Shown: positions 15,281 through 27,449 of the stretch, one piece after another
Numbering within the stretch: the stretch's first letter is position 1
How the letters are laid out: each line of letters opens with the position of its first letter
From: Pomphorhynchus laevis
Lineage: Eukaryota > Acanthocephala > Palaeacanthocephala > Echinorhynchida > Pomphorhynchidae
Direction: 5' to 3'
Assembly (NCBI GenBank): GCA_012934845.2
Contig: WNNJ02000610.1
Coordinates: 46,358-110,357 of the forward strand
DNA: 64,000 bases
Position numbers and translations under genes: made by a program
Notes under the pieces: generated by a model
Database searches by the model: none
What the model saw: the letters and a program-made list of their open reading frames with translations, nothing else
What the model was told of the DNA's origin: nothing

Positions 15281-15398
15281 TAATGACTATTTTTATTCTG
15301 CAAGCTACTTTAATCCTATCTAGCAGCCAACAGCAGTACGCTACATCTCAGTATTAGTGGATCTCATCAGCTACTGATCCAATACCTACGTTTCACGT
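15281..15398 (+). repeat. 118-bp dispersed repeat, copy 1 (inverted partner at 25808)
   Basis: This matches the reverse complement of 25808-25920 over about 115 bp. The most conserved block is tcatcagctactgatccaat followed by acctacgttt. The two copies face opposite directions about 10.4 kb apart and flank the MRPS31 region. No coding potential. Likely a short nonautonomous element; class unknown. Confidence 0.8.
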
Positions 15399-16054
15399 TT
15401 CGGTCCTTTTAATGTTGGCTGACGATCACTCGACTCGTCTGCTTTTATTGGCAATTGGATTCATTGAAATACTTTCGTCTTTCATTTTGCAAATTTAATT
15501 GAAATCATTTCTAATTTAATATATCAATATATTAATATAGATGTTTCCTAAATATAAGATATATAATATATAAATATTATATATTTAATTTAATCTTAAA
15601 CCTTAAAGTTAAGGTTTAAGGCCAAAATAGGTTTGGTACAACTTCTACATTTATAATGTATAAATATTAAGCATTTATATTTAAAATATTTTATTTTACA
15701 TTAAAAATCTCAATTTAAAAAACTATTATATTTAAAGTTATGGTATCAAATACATTATAACCGTCAATTTTTATATTTCGTAAAGTATAAAATCAATAAC
15801 TTTTGGCTACACTTGTTGGTAGGACGCGTCATACTTTATAAATACAAAGGTGAAAAGTATCTTCTATTAATCATCCATAATTTTGATCCGTAATATATTT
15901 GCAATAGATAATAGTAAAAGCAAATCTAAAATATTCTTTAAAATTAATAAACAATATAATTTTTACAAAATTATAAAAAATTTAATCGAAAGGTTCCTTT
16001 TTTCCTTTGATTTATCGTTCATTTTCATATCTATTCCTTTATAATGATGTATCT

Positions 16055-16150
16055 ATATAATATATAATATATATATTATATAATATATTATATATTATAT
16101 ATATTATATATTATATTATATTATATATTATAATATCTTTATAATATATC
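16055..16150. repeat. TA-rich microsatellite
   Basis: A run of tatataat/atatta words about 95 bp long. It is simple sequence with no other feature, in the AT-rich stretch downstream of MRPS31. Confidence 0.85.
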
Positions 16151-16985
16151 TATTCCTAAATAATGATGTCCACACTAAGAGGTGAGCTGTACTAGAGGGT
16201 TAATAATAAAATAACGAGTAATAATACTGCATCTACTCAACTACCTGCTAAATAAATTCATATTTATAAAAATTCATATCAGGCACACTGATATATTCAC
16301 TTTATAGTAACACATTGCTGATAAAAAGAAGCATCAACATTCACATTTTTTTGCTCTGCATTTCTATTTCATCTGTTATTCTAAAATCAATTTCGCTTTA
16401 CCAAAGTAAAGCGAAATTCAAGAGTAAATGCTGCATAGCCACAAACTATAATGACGAAATTGTTACTATCAAAATTACTAAATTACTAAATTACTAATTA
16501 CTAAATTATTAAATATCAATTATGATGAATATCAATGATAAATACTAGCGAACAAATAATTGAAAGGTGTAGGAGCAGCAGATAGCAAGATATAAAAACA
16601 AATTGATTTTATTAATGATGTTCCAATATTCCTAATTAAAAACGTTTTGTTTCTGATGATGTAAACAGCGAGATAAAAATAAATTAGTGTTTATTGATCC
16701 TATACCAGAATTTTAAATAAAAAACGAATCACTTATTTGTGAAAATAAATAAATTTTTACGAATAAAAATGCTAGAGAAAGAAACTTGCATTGAAAGTTT
16801 CTTTGAGTCTTATTCAAATTGTTTTTTACACAATTATTGCATTATTAAATTAAACAACACAATTATTTTTATGACTGTAAATGCAAACATTTTACTAAAT
16901 GTTTGGCAAACGCAATTGCACAAACAAATAAAGTCAGAAACAAAAGTCAAAACTAATAACGGATTTCTTTTATAGAAGCATTACA

Positions 16986-19900
16986 TTATTGGCTAATGGC
17001 ATCAAACGTTTCCCTTTTGCTTTTAAGATAATCAATGAACCAATTAAAGTGATTTTGTTTCTCGCTTACAGTCATATAATGATTACGACTTAAACCGAGT
17101 ATAAGCAATTCGAGCAATTCTTTTACCACGCTATTTTTCGATATCCACGGATCGTTTTGAATTAATTCATTTTCGTTAAACAGCAAATGCTCATCAAAGC
17201 TGTCAAGTTTATCGTTATCGACGCCTTTAAATACAAAAAGGATATATTTTATACAGTAAACAAATTTTAAAACATACTAAACTAGTATTTCGGATCTTTA
17301 TGGTGTCATGCCGTTTTTGATATTTCATGCAGTTTCTGACATGTAATGTCATGCTTGAAAAATTATAATAAATTCCCTTAGATGAGAATATCAAGAATGG
17401 AAATTATTTATTTTGACGAAGATGAACTTTCAATAAGATATGCTGATGATATTATGGAGATGGATTTTTTCAAAACACGGTTTAAATTTATGATTTGAGG
17501 CTGATAAAGAATTTAAGGGTGTTTAGTTATGGGATCGGTATAACTCTAATCGAAATGAAGGATGACATAGATGGTTCTATATGGGTATGTAAGACTTCAT
17601 CACATAGAAAAGAATTGTCTGTGGGGCATGAGTCATTTCTACAGGATTTTAATTTTTTTGAAGATATCTTGTTGTTTTTCTGTTTATGGGCAAACGAAGA
17701 TATGCAGAATTCTATATATTCCTATATGAAACTTAATAAAAATACTTGTAGAATAATCTTTAATGTATCGTTTGTCAGGAGGCACTTTATGGTTCTAATA
17801 TAAGATTTGGATGTATAAATGTCAATGGTGCGGCAAAAGTGCTAGAAATGAGTGAGTCTTTATTATTTATACGACAGTATAATGTAGGCAACCATGTAGA
17901 CGCTCAGTGGGTGTTTGGTCTCATTGAGAGAGGAACAAGATAATGTATTCCAATTCCAGTGCCAGATAGGAGTGTTTCGACTTAAATACCCATTATATAG
18001 AGATCTTCATAGCTCTGGGGACTTTAATAATAAGTGATAAGTGAAGGTCGTATGCACGACTAAGTGGCAACTTCAAACATAGAAGTGTTAACTACTCTTA
18101 TAATTTTGTTTCACCAGATGATCATATGGTCCATATTTAAAATATCGAAAATTTATAGCTTCACGTCAAAAAGAAATTAAAGTCTCAACATGGAACTAAC
18201 AAAATGATGTTGGTAGGTTATGTCGTTGAATTTATGTTTAAAAAAGAATCCTATTAAGAGAAAAGGGTTCAACAATTTTTTAATATAGATGTATTTTATA
18301 TGTGATTGAATAGACGTAATTAAATTAGCACATTTTTTCTGTTTATTATTTACATTTTTTCTTTTTAGTTTTCAAAAACGGCATAAACATATCAAAAAAC
18401 GACATGAAACCATAAAGAACTATTATTTCTGTAATTGAAAATAATGTATACAAATATAATAAATATATATTATTTCAATAATAATATATATTATTATTGA
18501 AACAATGTACATTATTTTAATTACTGAAATAATGGTTAATACTGAAATAATCATTGTATACGTGTATATTATGCAAATTCATATTTGATAAAATATTGCA
18601 TAATGTTAAAAATTAAATTTTAATTGCTTAAATTTATTTAAATATGGAAACAATCAGTTATTCTATTGAAATTATCTAATTTCTATTTTATATTCAATAT
18701 TAACTCATGAGTATCGATAAATATAGGAAACAACGACATTATATATTTAAACGATTCAATTTTTAAAGTTTATATATAGTCAACAGCCTTCCCATCGACC
18801 GTGAGAAATCAGATTTCGATATTTAAGTAGTACCTTGGGATAGGAGCATATAAAGTTCTGGACCGAGCTCACTTCTCAAAATACTCATATATTAAATAAA
18901 GTTTTCGCATTTGAAATAACTGAAATACAATTAATCCCTTCTAAACAATAAAAACTCCAGATTGTTTTTAATCATTTTTTTAATTCTGCAAAATACGTTT
19001 TTTATTATGGCAAATCCAATGAAGGAAAAAATCTGAAAATTAGCGGCACAAATGGCCACCTTCACTAGCAGACAAATTTTAAAAATATTATAATCTAAAA
19101 ACATTAGTTTCTGTCTGCATCTTAAATGCAATCCTGTAACTCTCTCTATCACAACGCAAGCACATCTTTAAAGTCACTTGTTAACATGTTTTCTCCAGCT
19201 CAAACTAATCCTCACCACTGTGAATCACGTCTAGCACATTCGTATCTTGCATCATGAGAATATTCATTAACTCTTCATTAAACAGTTCCACACTGTCTTC
19301 CTCGACTAGTTCGTTAACATTACCCAACATCTACCTACAGAAGTAGATTCGGACTTGGCTTCAAAACCTTCGACATTCCTTTCTGTCATCGCATCAGAAT
19401 AACATGCACCAAGACGCGTTTAATGTCGGTCATACAACACCTCACTATCAATGTGTTATAATGCTTCTTCCAAAATTCACGAGTGGTCTCTGTCACCAAG
19501 TCGCGGTGTAACAAGTGTATGGCTTTTTTGAAGTTAAATATGACCTGCTGGCTAATCGCTGGTATATAAGAGTCGTATTGGGTGGAATGCAGGGGATTTT
19601 AATTGTAGTCTTTCCAAAGTCATCGTAAAGACTAGGGATGGTCTAAATCAGTAATGTGTTGAGTCGCTAATTATTCTCCTCAAAATATTTCTTCACGCCA
19701 GAGCAAACTTTAAGTTGAGCTGTCAACGACGAACTGCATCGTTACCTATGTCCTCGAATAGTGCGTCTTAAACGCACATAAACATTCATGAACGTACAAA
19801 ATCTTTCATGGGTTTGTGGTCTGGTTTTTATGATCATCCGGGTGATGATCTTACGATACGTTCTCTTCAAGATGTCAAGTTTTGTCACGATTATACACTT

Positions 19901-22900
19901 TTTGCGAGATGTGACCATCCTTCACAACATGTGTTGGGAAACTCATGGCGTACACTTTTGCTGCCACATCAGTACTCGCAAATTATTAATACATCATCAT
20001 TGAATGGATCTCACTTATTCTCTAAACATTTTCAATCACCCATGGCTCGGCTTAAACGGTTCATTTAAATGTTGGGTTTAAATGTTGTCAATTCTTTGTT
20101 GCTATATTTTAATCGACATAATCTCTTCTGGTCCACACAAACAACTTTTTCGGACCCATGGTGATGCAGTCAAATGCTTATACAGACACAAGATATCACT
20201 GAAAACTAACGAACGATACGCACATTTATACACTGCGACAAACACGCAATAAAGAGCCATAAGCGAAATGGCATAGTTGATGATGTTCGATCTAAGCGTG
20301 CCGTACCGGTGGCGTTCGTAAATCAATACTCGCATGCTCAATTTAAAAATTAGTTTGTCTGTCAAGCATAAAATTTATCCGAATCAATGCTTATATGTTA
20401 AACTGCTCGTATCTCATGCTCGTATATCATTCATGCAATTTAATAAGATTGCATGAAATGCATTGTTGTTAAAACTTAGGTACGTAAAGAGATGATTGCT
20501 CGTGTACTGGCATTAAGACTGTCGAGGTAGCTCTTGATAAAAGTGCAACTACTGTGCACTTTCTCACCATTCCTCTTAGAAAATGCATTGACAACTATCA
20601 ATTTGCCAAAATTTAAAATTGTAAGATCACACCAAAGGCTTATATTATATTATGATTACATATGATTATATTATGATTATGATTACATATGATTATATTT
20701 GATTTATACGATTATTTAAATTAAATGATTATTAATTCTATGAATTATTTGATTGAATATCGCGCGGAAGAATCTAAAAGTATTCTCAGATGATAGAGTT
20801 CTTAAATTAGGACTAGATGCGAAAACTAACACTATATTTCGACGCATTTGTGATTTAAGTGTTGTATGAAAGACCACCTGGAAGTCGAGCAAATTACAAG
20901 GTTTTGTATTTAAGCACAAGGTAAAGAGAAATTGCATCCACGTGTGATGCAATTACTAAATAATTCGTCATTTTACTACGAGATAGTCAATATACTCAAA
21001 GAGGATTGCGCCTTTAAGACAATATAGCCACATCACGGACATTGCAGAAGCTACTAATTATGACACGCTGAATAGTTTCAAAGGCAGATTCATCGATAAG
21101 AAACAAAATAAAATCAAACTTAATATGCCACTCTGCATTACACCTCTATTTTCGATATCAAAATATTATGAATTACAAGATCCAATGCCTTCAAAAATAA
21201 ATAAAAAAAGTTCACTAATACAAGATTCATCACAATTCTAAAAAATACGAATGACTATGAAATCAAAAAACTATCTGAGATGTAAAAATCATACGAACGT
21301 AAACCTCGATATGTAAATAAAATTATCAGATATATTTGCTTACTGATTTTGAGATCAAAACTTTTCGATTTACAGAATCGAATACATTCAAAATATCAAT
21401 TCAAACAGTACAATAAATGCTCTAGGTGTTCAAGTGACTGAAGATTCTTCACAACTTTAATCAAGTCTAACAATGACGTCTAAAATTAAATTGTTCATAT
21501 AATAAAATATGATGTTAATAAAGAATAAATCTTCACAATTCTTATCATTATAGAATACCACAATAATTCACTCGCTACAACTTTTCGGAAAATGGCAATC
21601 ACGGAGAAAATAATTAAATAGAAATGTCCAAAAACTGAAGTGCGTTTTGACAGTATTTTTCTTTTTCTACTTTTCTGTGCACAAATAGCCTTGACAATAT
21701 TCATTTATAAGAGACAAATGATCATATTGCCTATAGAAAATCTTTATTTAAATAATCACAATGTTGTAGTGTCGACCAGCGAAAGCTCACTTGTTGTGCG
21801 TCAAAAGGTTCGTCGACAGCATCAAACTTTAGAATCGTTTTAACATGAAATATCTACATTGATGACGGAATACGATTACGCTCAGTTATCAGTTTTAATA
21901 GCAATTTCAGCGGGAGTTGTTCCCGTAAATATGAATCAGATTTTTTATTGATAAAACAAAAATTATAATTTAATTATTTCAATTATGATTTAATAATAAT
22001 TAAAATAATAATCTTTTTAATAAAAAATAATTACAAATAATTACAAATGATGAATATAAATATTAAGGAATATATAATATAAATTTAATATAATATTTAA
22101 TATATTTATACATAAATGTTTAAATATAAATAGTGACGTTGTCATTAGAAATGTAAAAGTTTCGATTTATAATTTTTTAACTTATTACTTTCGAATAAGT
22201 TACAGGATTGATAATTTCACAGGTAAAAAGTTCGAAAATTAAAAAATTAAATGTTTATTTCCAAAGCCGATAATTGAAACCGCCATATTTCCAAATTGTT
22301 AACGAAGCAAAAACATACAAAGGTATGTATACCATTAAAGGTATACATCAACAGAGTTTGTAAGAAACTTTTGACTTTATATCAATTTCCTAATAGATCA
22401 ATATTGAATTCTATCACTAAAATATTCTTAATGTAAAACTATCTATCGCTATTGTAACACAATTTTCAAACTAACAGCAGCTAATTTACCTTGTTCATTG
22501 TTTATTGGGAAATGCCAAATCTTGCCTTCATTTGTAAGTTCAATGAGCTCTTCCCAACTATTATTTGGCTTAGTTTTGTTTAATATATCTATTTTGTATT
22601 CATCAAAAGCTTTCCAAAAAGCAAGCTGTTCGTACTTTTCACCTAAACATTTATTATTAAATATTTAAATTAATAATAAACAATAATTAATTATTTATAA
22701 ATAATAAATATTATGTATTCATTATTATATATTATAAAGAAAAATATTTAATATAAAATCTCAATTGCTCGTAGACAAAGTCTTAAAAAACTGATATTCG
22801 ATAGCTATATGCATCATAGCTCTAACAACTCAAAACGAGTTTGTTATATTTAATAACAAATATTTAATTTACAAATTAGTTTTTGATAGAGCTGGAAGAA

Positions 22901-23496
22901 GTTAGCGATTACAGTTAGCGATCTAATATTTTTGGTTTAAAAAATAATCGAAAGAAGCAAATCAATTAAGCAAAACAAGCATATAGTTTTTTCTTAAAGA
23001 AACATAAGCAAGATACAGGCGAAAACTTAAGAACAGAAAGAAAAATCCCAAAATAATAGAATATTACTGCATGTACATTTTATAGAATTACCTGGTGATT
23101 TATCATTATTAAAAATGTTTAATGGCTGACCAGACTTTAAGACGCTGGTATATTCCGGTTCATTCGGTTGGTAGAGTTCATATGAATCATTAAAATAGTC
23201 ATTCGAAAGAGCGTCATCTTCAATCAACGATATTCGATATTCTGGATCTAATTCTTTGGCTCCCAATTTTACTAAAATCAGTTTAAGTCTATTTTAGAAC
23301 CAGCATGTATGTAATCTAAATAAAAAATAAAAACGCAAAAGAAATAAACGAACAGGGCATTTATGCTTACAAGCATAAACAAACGTAAATATAATGAATG
23401 TAGTAAAGTTGGCAATTTTAAAATTAGGTAATTTGAACAAAAGACGACTGCAATAATTTTACTGAACGCTTTTTTATAAGCAACAATTTGTGACAT
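16986..23496 (-). CDS. MRPS31: Mitochondrial ribosomal protein mS31 (MRPS31)
   Basis: Exons on the minus strand: 23271-23092 (LGAKELDPEYRISLIEDDAL...), 22642-22490 (KYEQLAFWKAFDEYKIDIL..., ending WHFPINNEQ) and 17224-16986 (VDNDKLDSFDEHLLF... to stop). Phases agree at every junction. The motifs ELTNEGKIWHFPINNE and LSRNHYMTVSEKQNHFNWF match the conserved C-terminal half of mS31, a small-subunit protein of the animal mitochondrial ribosome. A possible first exon, 23496-23463 (MSQIVAYKKAF, phase 1), splices in frame but is uncertain; no import signal is obvious. With it the protein would have 201 residues, far shorter than mammalian mS31, so more N-terminal exons may exist. The last intron (17225-22489) holds two dead DNA transposons. 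Confidence 0.85.
17292..18420 (+). mobile_element. Merlin DNA transposon, decayed
   Basis: Terminal inverted repeats: ctttatggtgtcatgccgtt at 17296 against the reverse complement of the right end at 18417, with about 20 of 25 positions shared. A 9-bp flanking duplication with one mismatch (tagtatttc 17283-17291; tattatttc 18421-18429) fits the 8-9 bp duplications known for Merlin. Inside, plus-strand frames contain the Merlin/IS1016-like pieces DGSIWVCKTSSHRKELSV (N-terminal region), QWVFGLIERGT (catalytic region, near 17905) and SYNFVSPDDHMVH (near 18093). Stops and frame changes show it is dead. It sits in the last MRPS31 intron. Confidence 0.85.
17495..18200 (+). pseudogene. Merlin transposase remnant
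   Basis: The frame at 17495-17803 gives IGITLIEMKDDIDGSIWVCK and FFEDILLFFCLWANEDM, which resemble the N-terminal zinc-binding and helical part of Merlin transposases. The second cysteine pair expected before this is not seen. The DDE region follows in broken frames: HVDAQWVFGLIERGT at about 17898-17942 and the SYNFVSPDDHMVH tract at about 18093-18135, which corresponds to the VNHS...FVDP...HT region of the family. Several stops interrupt the catalytic part. Confidence 0.8.
19205..20380 (-). mobile_element. pogo/Tigger-like DNA transposon remnant
   Basis: Minus-strand frames show, in order, SFPTHVVKDGHISQKVYN with a following D (near 19960-19890; the family reads YN.DE), CIPPNTTLIYQ (near 19590; family LPPNTTSLIQPMDQ), REFWKKHYNTLIV (near 19480) and an acidic tail ending FNEELMNILMMQDTNVL then stop at 19205. 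This order is that of pogo/Tigger transposases of the Tc1/mariner superfamily (DDE cut-and-paste enzymes with a CENP-B-type DNA-binding head). The head is not clearly recognised and many stops interrupt the frame. Terminal repeats were not found by eye. It lies in the long MRPS31 intron. Confidence 0.7.
20480..22480. other. Intronic AT-rich DNA
   Basis: Inside the last MRPS31 intron. 20716-21140 is a little richer in GC and could be more transposon debris, but nothing is recognisable on either strand. 21940-22260 is nearly pure A/T. Confidence 0.5.
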
Positions 23497-23592
23497 TTTA
23501 CGATCAGCATTCACACAATCGACATTGTACTATTTTATTGTTACTCCGCTTATCCTTAGCAGCATTATAGTTCTGAACTCTAATTAATACAG

Positions 23593-26500
23593 TCAGTAGC
23601 CTATAAATTGGATCCAAGCAATTTCATAGAAAATTCGACGCTCTTTGGGACATAATGTGTTCATGAACAATTTCCTTGTCCGCTCAGTGAATCTTGGATG
23701 GCGAACTTTAACTGCGGTATCTTTAAGAACATCAACATTTCTCGCATACGCAATTAAGTATTCTAGATGATTAAATAATATCTTCACTAGTAACCTATCA
23801 GTGTCACTAATTAGTCCAAAAGAAGATGAGGGTCTGCAATATGCCTAGAATGAAGGATAACAAGCATATTATATTAATAAATTTAGTAATTAATCATTAA
23901 TAATCTAAATAATAAATTTAATAATTTAGATTAAAAATGATTTTTATCATTTTTGATTTTTAAAATGATTTTTTAATCATTTTAATAATTTATACATTTT
24001 TTATTAATAGATGATACCCCGATTATCGTCAGCATCATTATAGTTTAGTAGCCAAAATACCAAGTATCGGTCACATAAAAACTTATTTAGTAAAGAAAAT
24101 TACCATTGAAAAGTACCAAGTACAATTTATCAAAAATAGATATTTTTACATAAATATAAATTAAAAAAAATAATTAAAAAAATTAATTTTTTAATAAATT
24201 AAAAAAATTAATTTTTTTAATAAATTAAAAAAATTTATTTTTATTTATAAATAAATTATTCTTATTTACTAAATCACTGAGATTGGGCCACTGAGATTGG
24301 CCTAACCGTCAAATAAATTATTACAGTTATCGTGTGGTAAAATGCATTTTAAAACTAATATATAAATTAATAAATTATAATATTCAAAGTATTAAGCATT
24401 AAAGTGTAAATATTACAATATAAGCACATTCGAAAACGTCATGAATATATTGCATTTTATATAATCCAAGCATGTATGCACGGATGAAATAATTGTTTTC
24501 ACTATCAGTTATTTATTATTGTGCAACTTTTGTCTTTATTGCATTAAAGACAGATTTTACTTACCCCAGTCAAGTACATCGTCAACAGTCTGAGTATTTC
24601 TTTCACGACTTTTACAGGCATTTTCTAGAAAGAAAAATAGATAAACTACATTCCGAATGCTTTAAGGATCGTTTTGAATTTGCAACTTAACTTTTAAATT
24701 CCAAAAATACAATAAAATTAACAAAAAAATGAAATTTTATTAAAATTTTACAAAATTTCAATACAAATCTATTGAACATCAAGGAATATTCAATTAGCAT
24801 ATTCGCATTTGTTTATAATTTGTTAAAAAAATGATTAAAATTTGGCATTTAATTTATCTAAAAATATGATCTTTTCCAGTAACCATAAAATTCATTAATC
24901 TCCCCATCGAATGTTTTTGAGTTGCCATAAAACGTTATCAAATTTTCATCGAATATTGTCGATTAGCCATACGAATCTCACAAATTGCCATAAAATGTTC
25001 TTGAATTGATTATAAAATGCAATAAAACCGTCATATCTGTTTAAATAGCTAAAAATCAAATATTCCCGAATCGTTGCTTACACAAAATAAATTCATTTAC
25101 TTTGTAAGACGGGCTGGAACTGTCTTTTTAAGATATTACCAAAATTATCGCAAAGCACAAAAGTCAAAATTACATCTTTTTAATACAAACGTTTGAATAC
25201 GAAGAATGCAATTTACCCTAATATAAAATTATAATTATATAACGCTATTGTTAAACTAAAAAAAATACAATTTAACATTAAAAAATGTTTTTATTTGTAT
25301 ATTTGATTTTTAATTTTGCTGCATTAGGTGTATCAAAATAAAAATGTATTTTCTGTTACTATTTGCTTGCTACTTAAATTTGAATAAAAAACCATTGTAG
25401 AGTAAAGCAATTTTGATTGGGATTATAAATCAAATTAAACAAATTTCCAAACATACAATCTGTTGGATTGTTCCAAATCAAATTGTGACCATCTGGTTAT
25501 ACTATGTTTAACCAAATGAGCGATTTGACGAGACACTTTATTTTGAAAATGATTATTGCCTTTTGTCAATTACACAAACCATTTTTAAAGAATGTGATTC
25601 TGACTAGGTTATTCTGCGCAAGCTGTGTAGAAGAACCGATAAGCATGTATTCAGATGTCCACTTAGAATTCAATACGAATGCATAATTCAATACGAATGC
25701 ATTTAATTTCATTTAATTGAAATCATTTATGATTTCAAATAGAATCAGCGTTGATATAGGAAGGATCTTCCTTAAATTTGAAAACCTACCTATTTTTGCA
25801 AAATACCTGAAACGTAGGTATTGGATCAGTAGCTGATGAGGTCCACCAACACTGAAATGTAGCGTACTTCTGTTGGCGTATATATAGGATTCAAGTAGCG
25901 TGCAGAATAAAAATAGTCATCAAAATTTCAATTGTAACAATGACTGCACAATAAATTAACTTGAAAGCAACCTTACCAGAAATGTATTGTATACGCAATG
26001 TCACGTTTACATTTGGTAAATGTTATGTTTTATGATCGAACATTTGTGTTCGAGACAAAAAAGACAAAAAGACAAAAATTTAAAATTTAAAGCTCAATTT
26101 CGGGCAACATATAAAAATTAAAAATTATAAAATTTAATTCAACATAAAAATACACAAATTTATTTAATTAATTTATTTAATTAATTCAACACAAATTTAT
26201 TTAATTCAACATAAAAATTAAACATTAAACAACAAAATTAAACATCTAATTTGTAAATAAATTGAATAAATATATAAATATATAAATTGTGTATATTTAA
26301 GCATTTGCATACCGAACAAGATGAAAATTCGCTATAACGACTTTCATCTGTAAAGCATAAATTTATGAATTTATGAATGAAACTGCATTTCATTTATGGA
26401 TGAAATTGTATTTCATTTTCATACCACTTCGATAACATATTTTGCTTATAAAAGTTTGCCACTTTGACGCTACGACAAAATTTTAAATGTAAATATTATC

Positions 26501-27448
26501 TGATTCGTTCTTCTAACTAAAATAATTGATTAAAATAATTAAATAATCTATTTACTATTTTAGTAAATAATAAAATTCGATATAATCTAGATCTTATAAA
26601 TTTTGTTCGAATCTAAAATTTATAAGAACTGACCTCTTTGCGCGGAAATTCGTCGAAGAACATTTTTTAATCGCGTTCTAAATGAAAATACAGAAAGTTA
26701 CTGTAAAAGTAGGAGGCAAATTTTCAGAAATAAAATCGTTGTAAGTTAAAATAAATTTCGCAAATATTCATGTAGAACGGAAAATATCTAATATTAATTC
26801 GATTTTACTTTGTGAAAATAAAAGATTTAACGAGAATTTAAAACATCTACTAATGACCAACGAAGAAACTGTCGAAGTTTCCGAAAACAATTTTATAAAA
26901 ATCACTTGTAATTAGTAATATAATACTTTTTTAGACTTACACATCTAGCATAATTTATAGAACATAAAAATTTATTTTTGACTATTAAAAAATAGTTTTT
27001 GAAAAGTAATTATAAAACAATAAATTAAAATGTTAACCTGATGGTCAAAAATGTATTATCGATGGTTTAACCGAAAAATTAAATAAGCAAAAGATAAATA
27101 AGATCGTAAAAAACTAAATAAGATCATAAATTAATCTAATAATAAATTAAATTAAATAAGATCAAAATCATCTAATGGAGGACGTGACAAAATAATAATT
27201 TATAAATATCGGCTCAAATTTAAACGATTTTAAACAATCAGTTTAATCAATTGTTTTAGCAATTGCTTCTAAGAATTTAGTTAAACATTAGGTGTAACTT
27301 TAAAATTCGAAATTAAATAAAAAAAATGAAATTAAATACCGTTTTTCATTGGAATCCAGACTAGTATAATTTTCAAGTTGGGAAATTATATGATTGTCGT
27401 TGTTCTCGTCAGTTGATAAGAGACGAGTCCATTGAATTACCGACGGTA
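23593..27448 (-). CDS. Unrecognised multi-exon gene
   Basis: The best-supported exons on the minus strand are 24624-24565 (20 codons, KMPVKVVKEILRLLTMYLTG, phase 0 to 0, polypyrimidine tract plus AG, GTAAGT donor) and 23844-23593 (83 codons and stop, with FGLISDTDRLLVKILFNHL and KVRHPRFTERTRKLF). Two more exon-like blocks lie upstream: 27448-27340 (PSVIQWTRLLSTDENNDNHI..., after a long pyrimidine tract) and 26677-26634 (TRLKNVLRRISAQR), which join each other in phase. The step from 26634 to 24624 is out of phase; a 23-nt micro-exon at 25123-25101 would restore it, but this is speculative. The product is helical, basic and not identified. The stop lies 97 bp before the putative MRPS31 start, so the two genes may be transcribed together. 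Confidence 0.55.
25808..25920 (-). repeat. 118-bp dispersed repeat, copy 2
   Basis: Reverse complement of 15281-15398 with about 85-90 percent identity by eye. It lies between exons of the unrecognised gene, so it is probably intronic. Confidence 0.8.
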
Positions 27449-27449
27449 C

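Noticed and set aside
16315-16975. Short plus-strand frames of 60-78 codons
   Set aside because: Ile/Asn/Lys composition as expected from AT-rich DNA; no similarity recognised.
20716-21140. GC-richer patch that might be a second pogo head domain
   Set aside because: No helix-turn-helix or CENP-B-like motif could be read in any frame.
24493-24690. Plus-strand frame MFSLSVIYYCATFVFIALKTD
   Set aside because: It overlaps, on the other strand, an exon with good splice sites, which explains the open frame.
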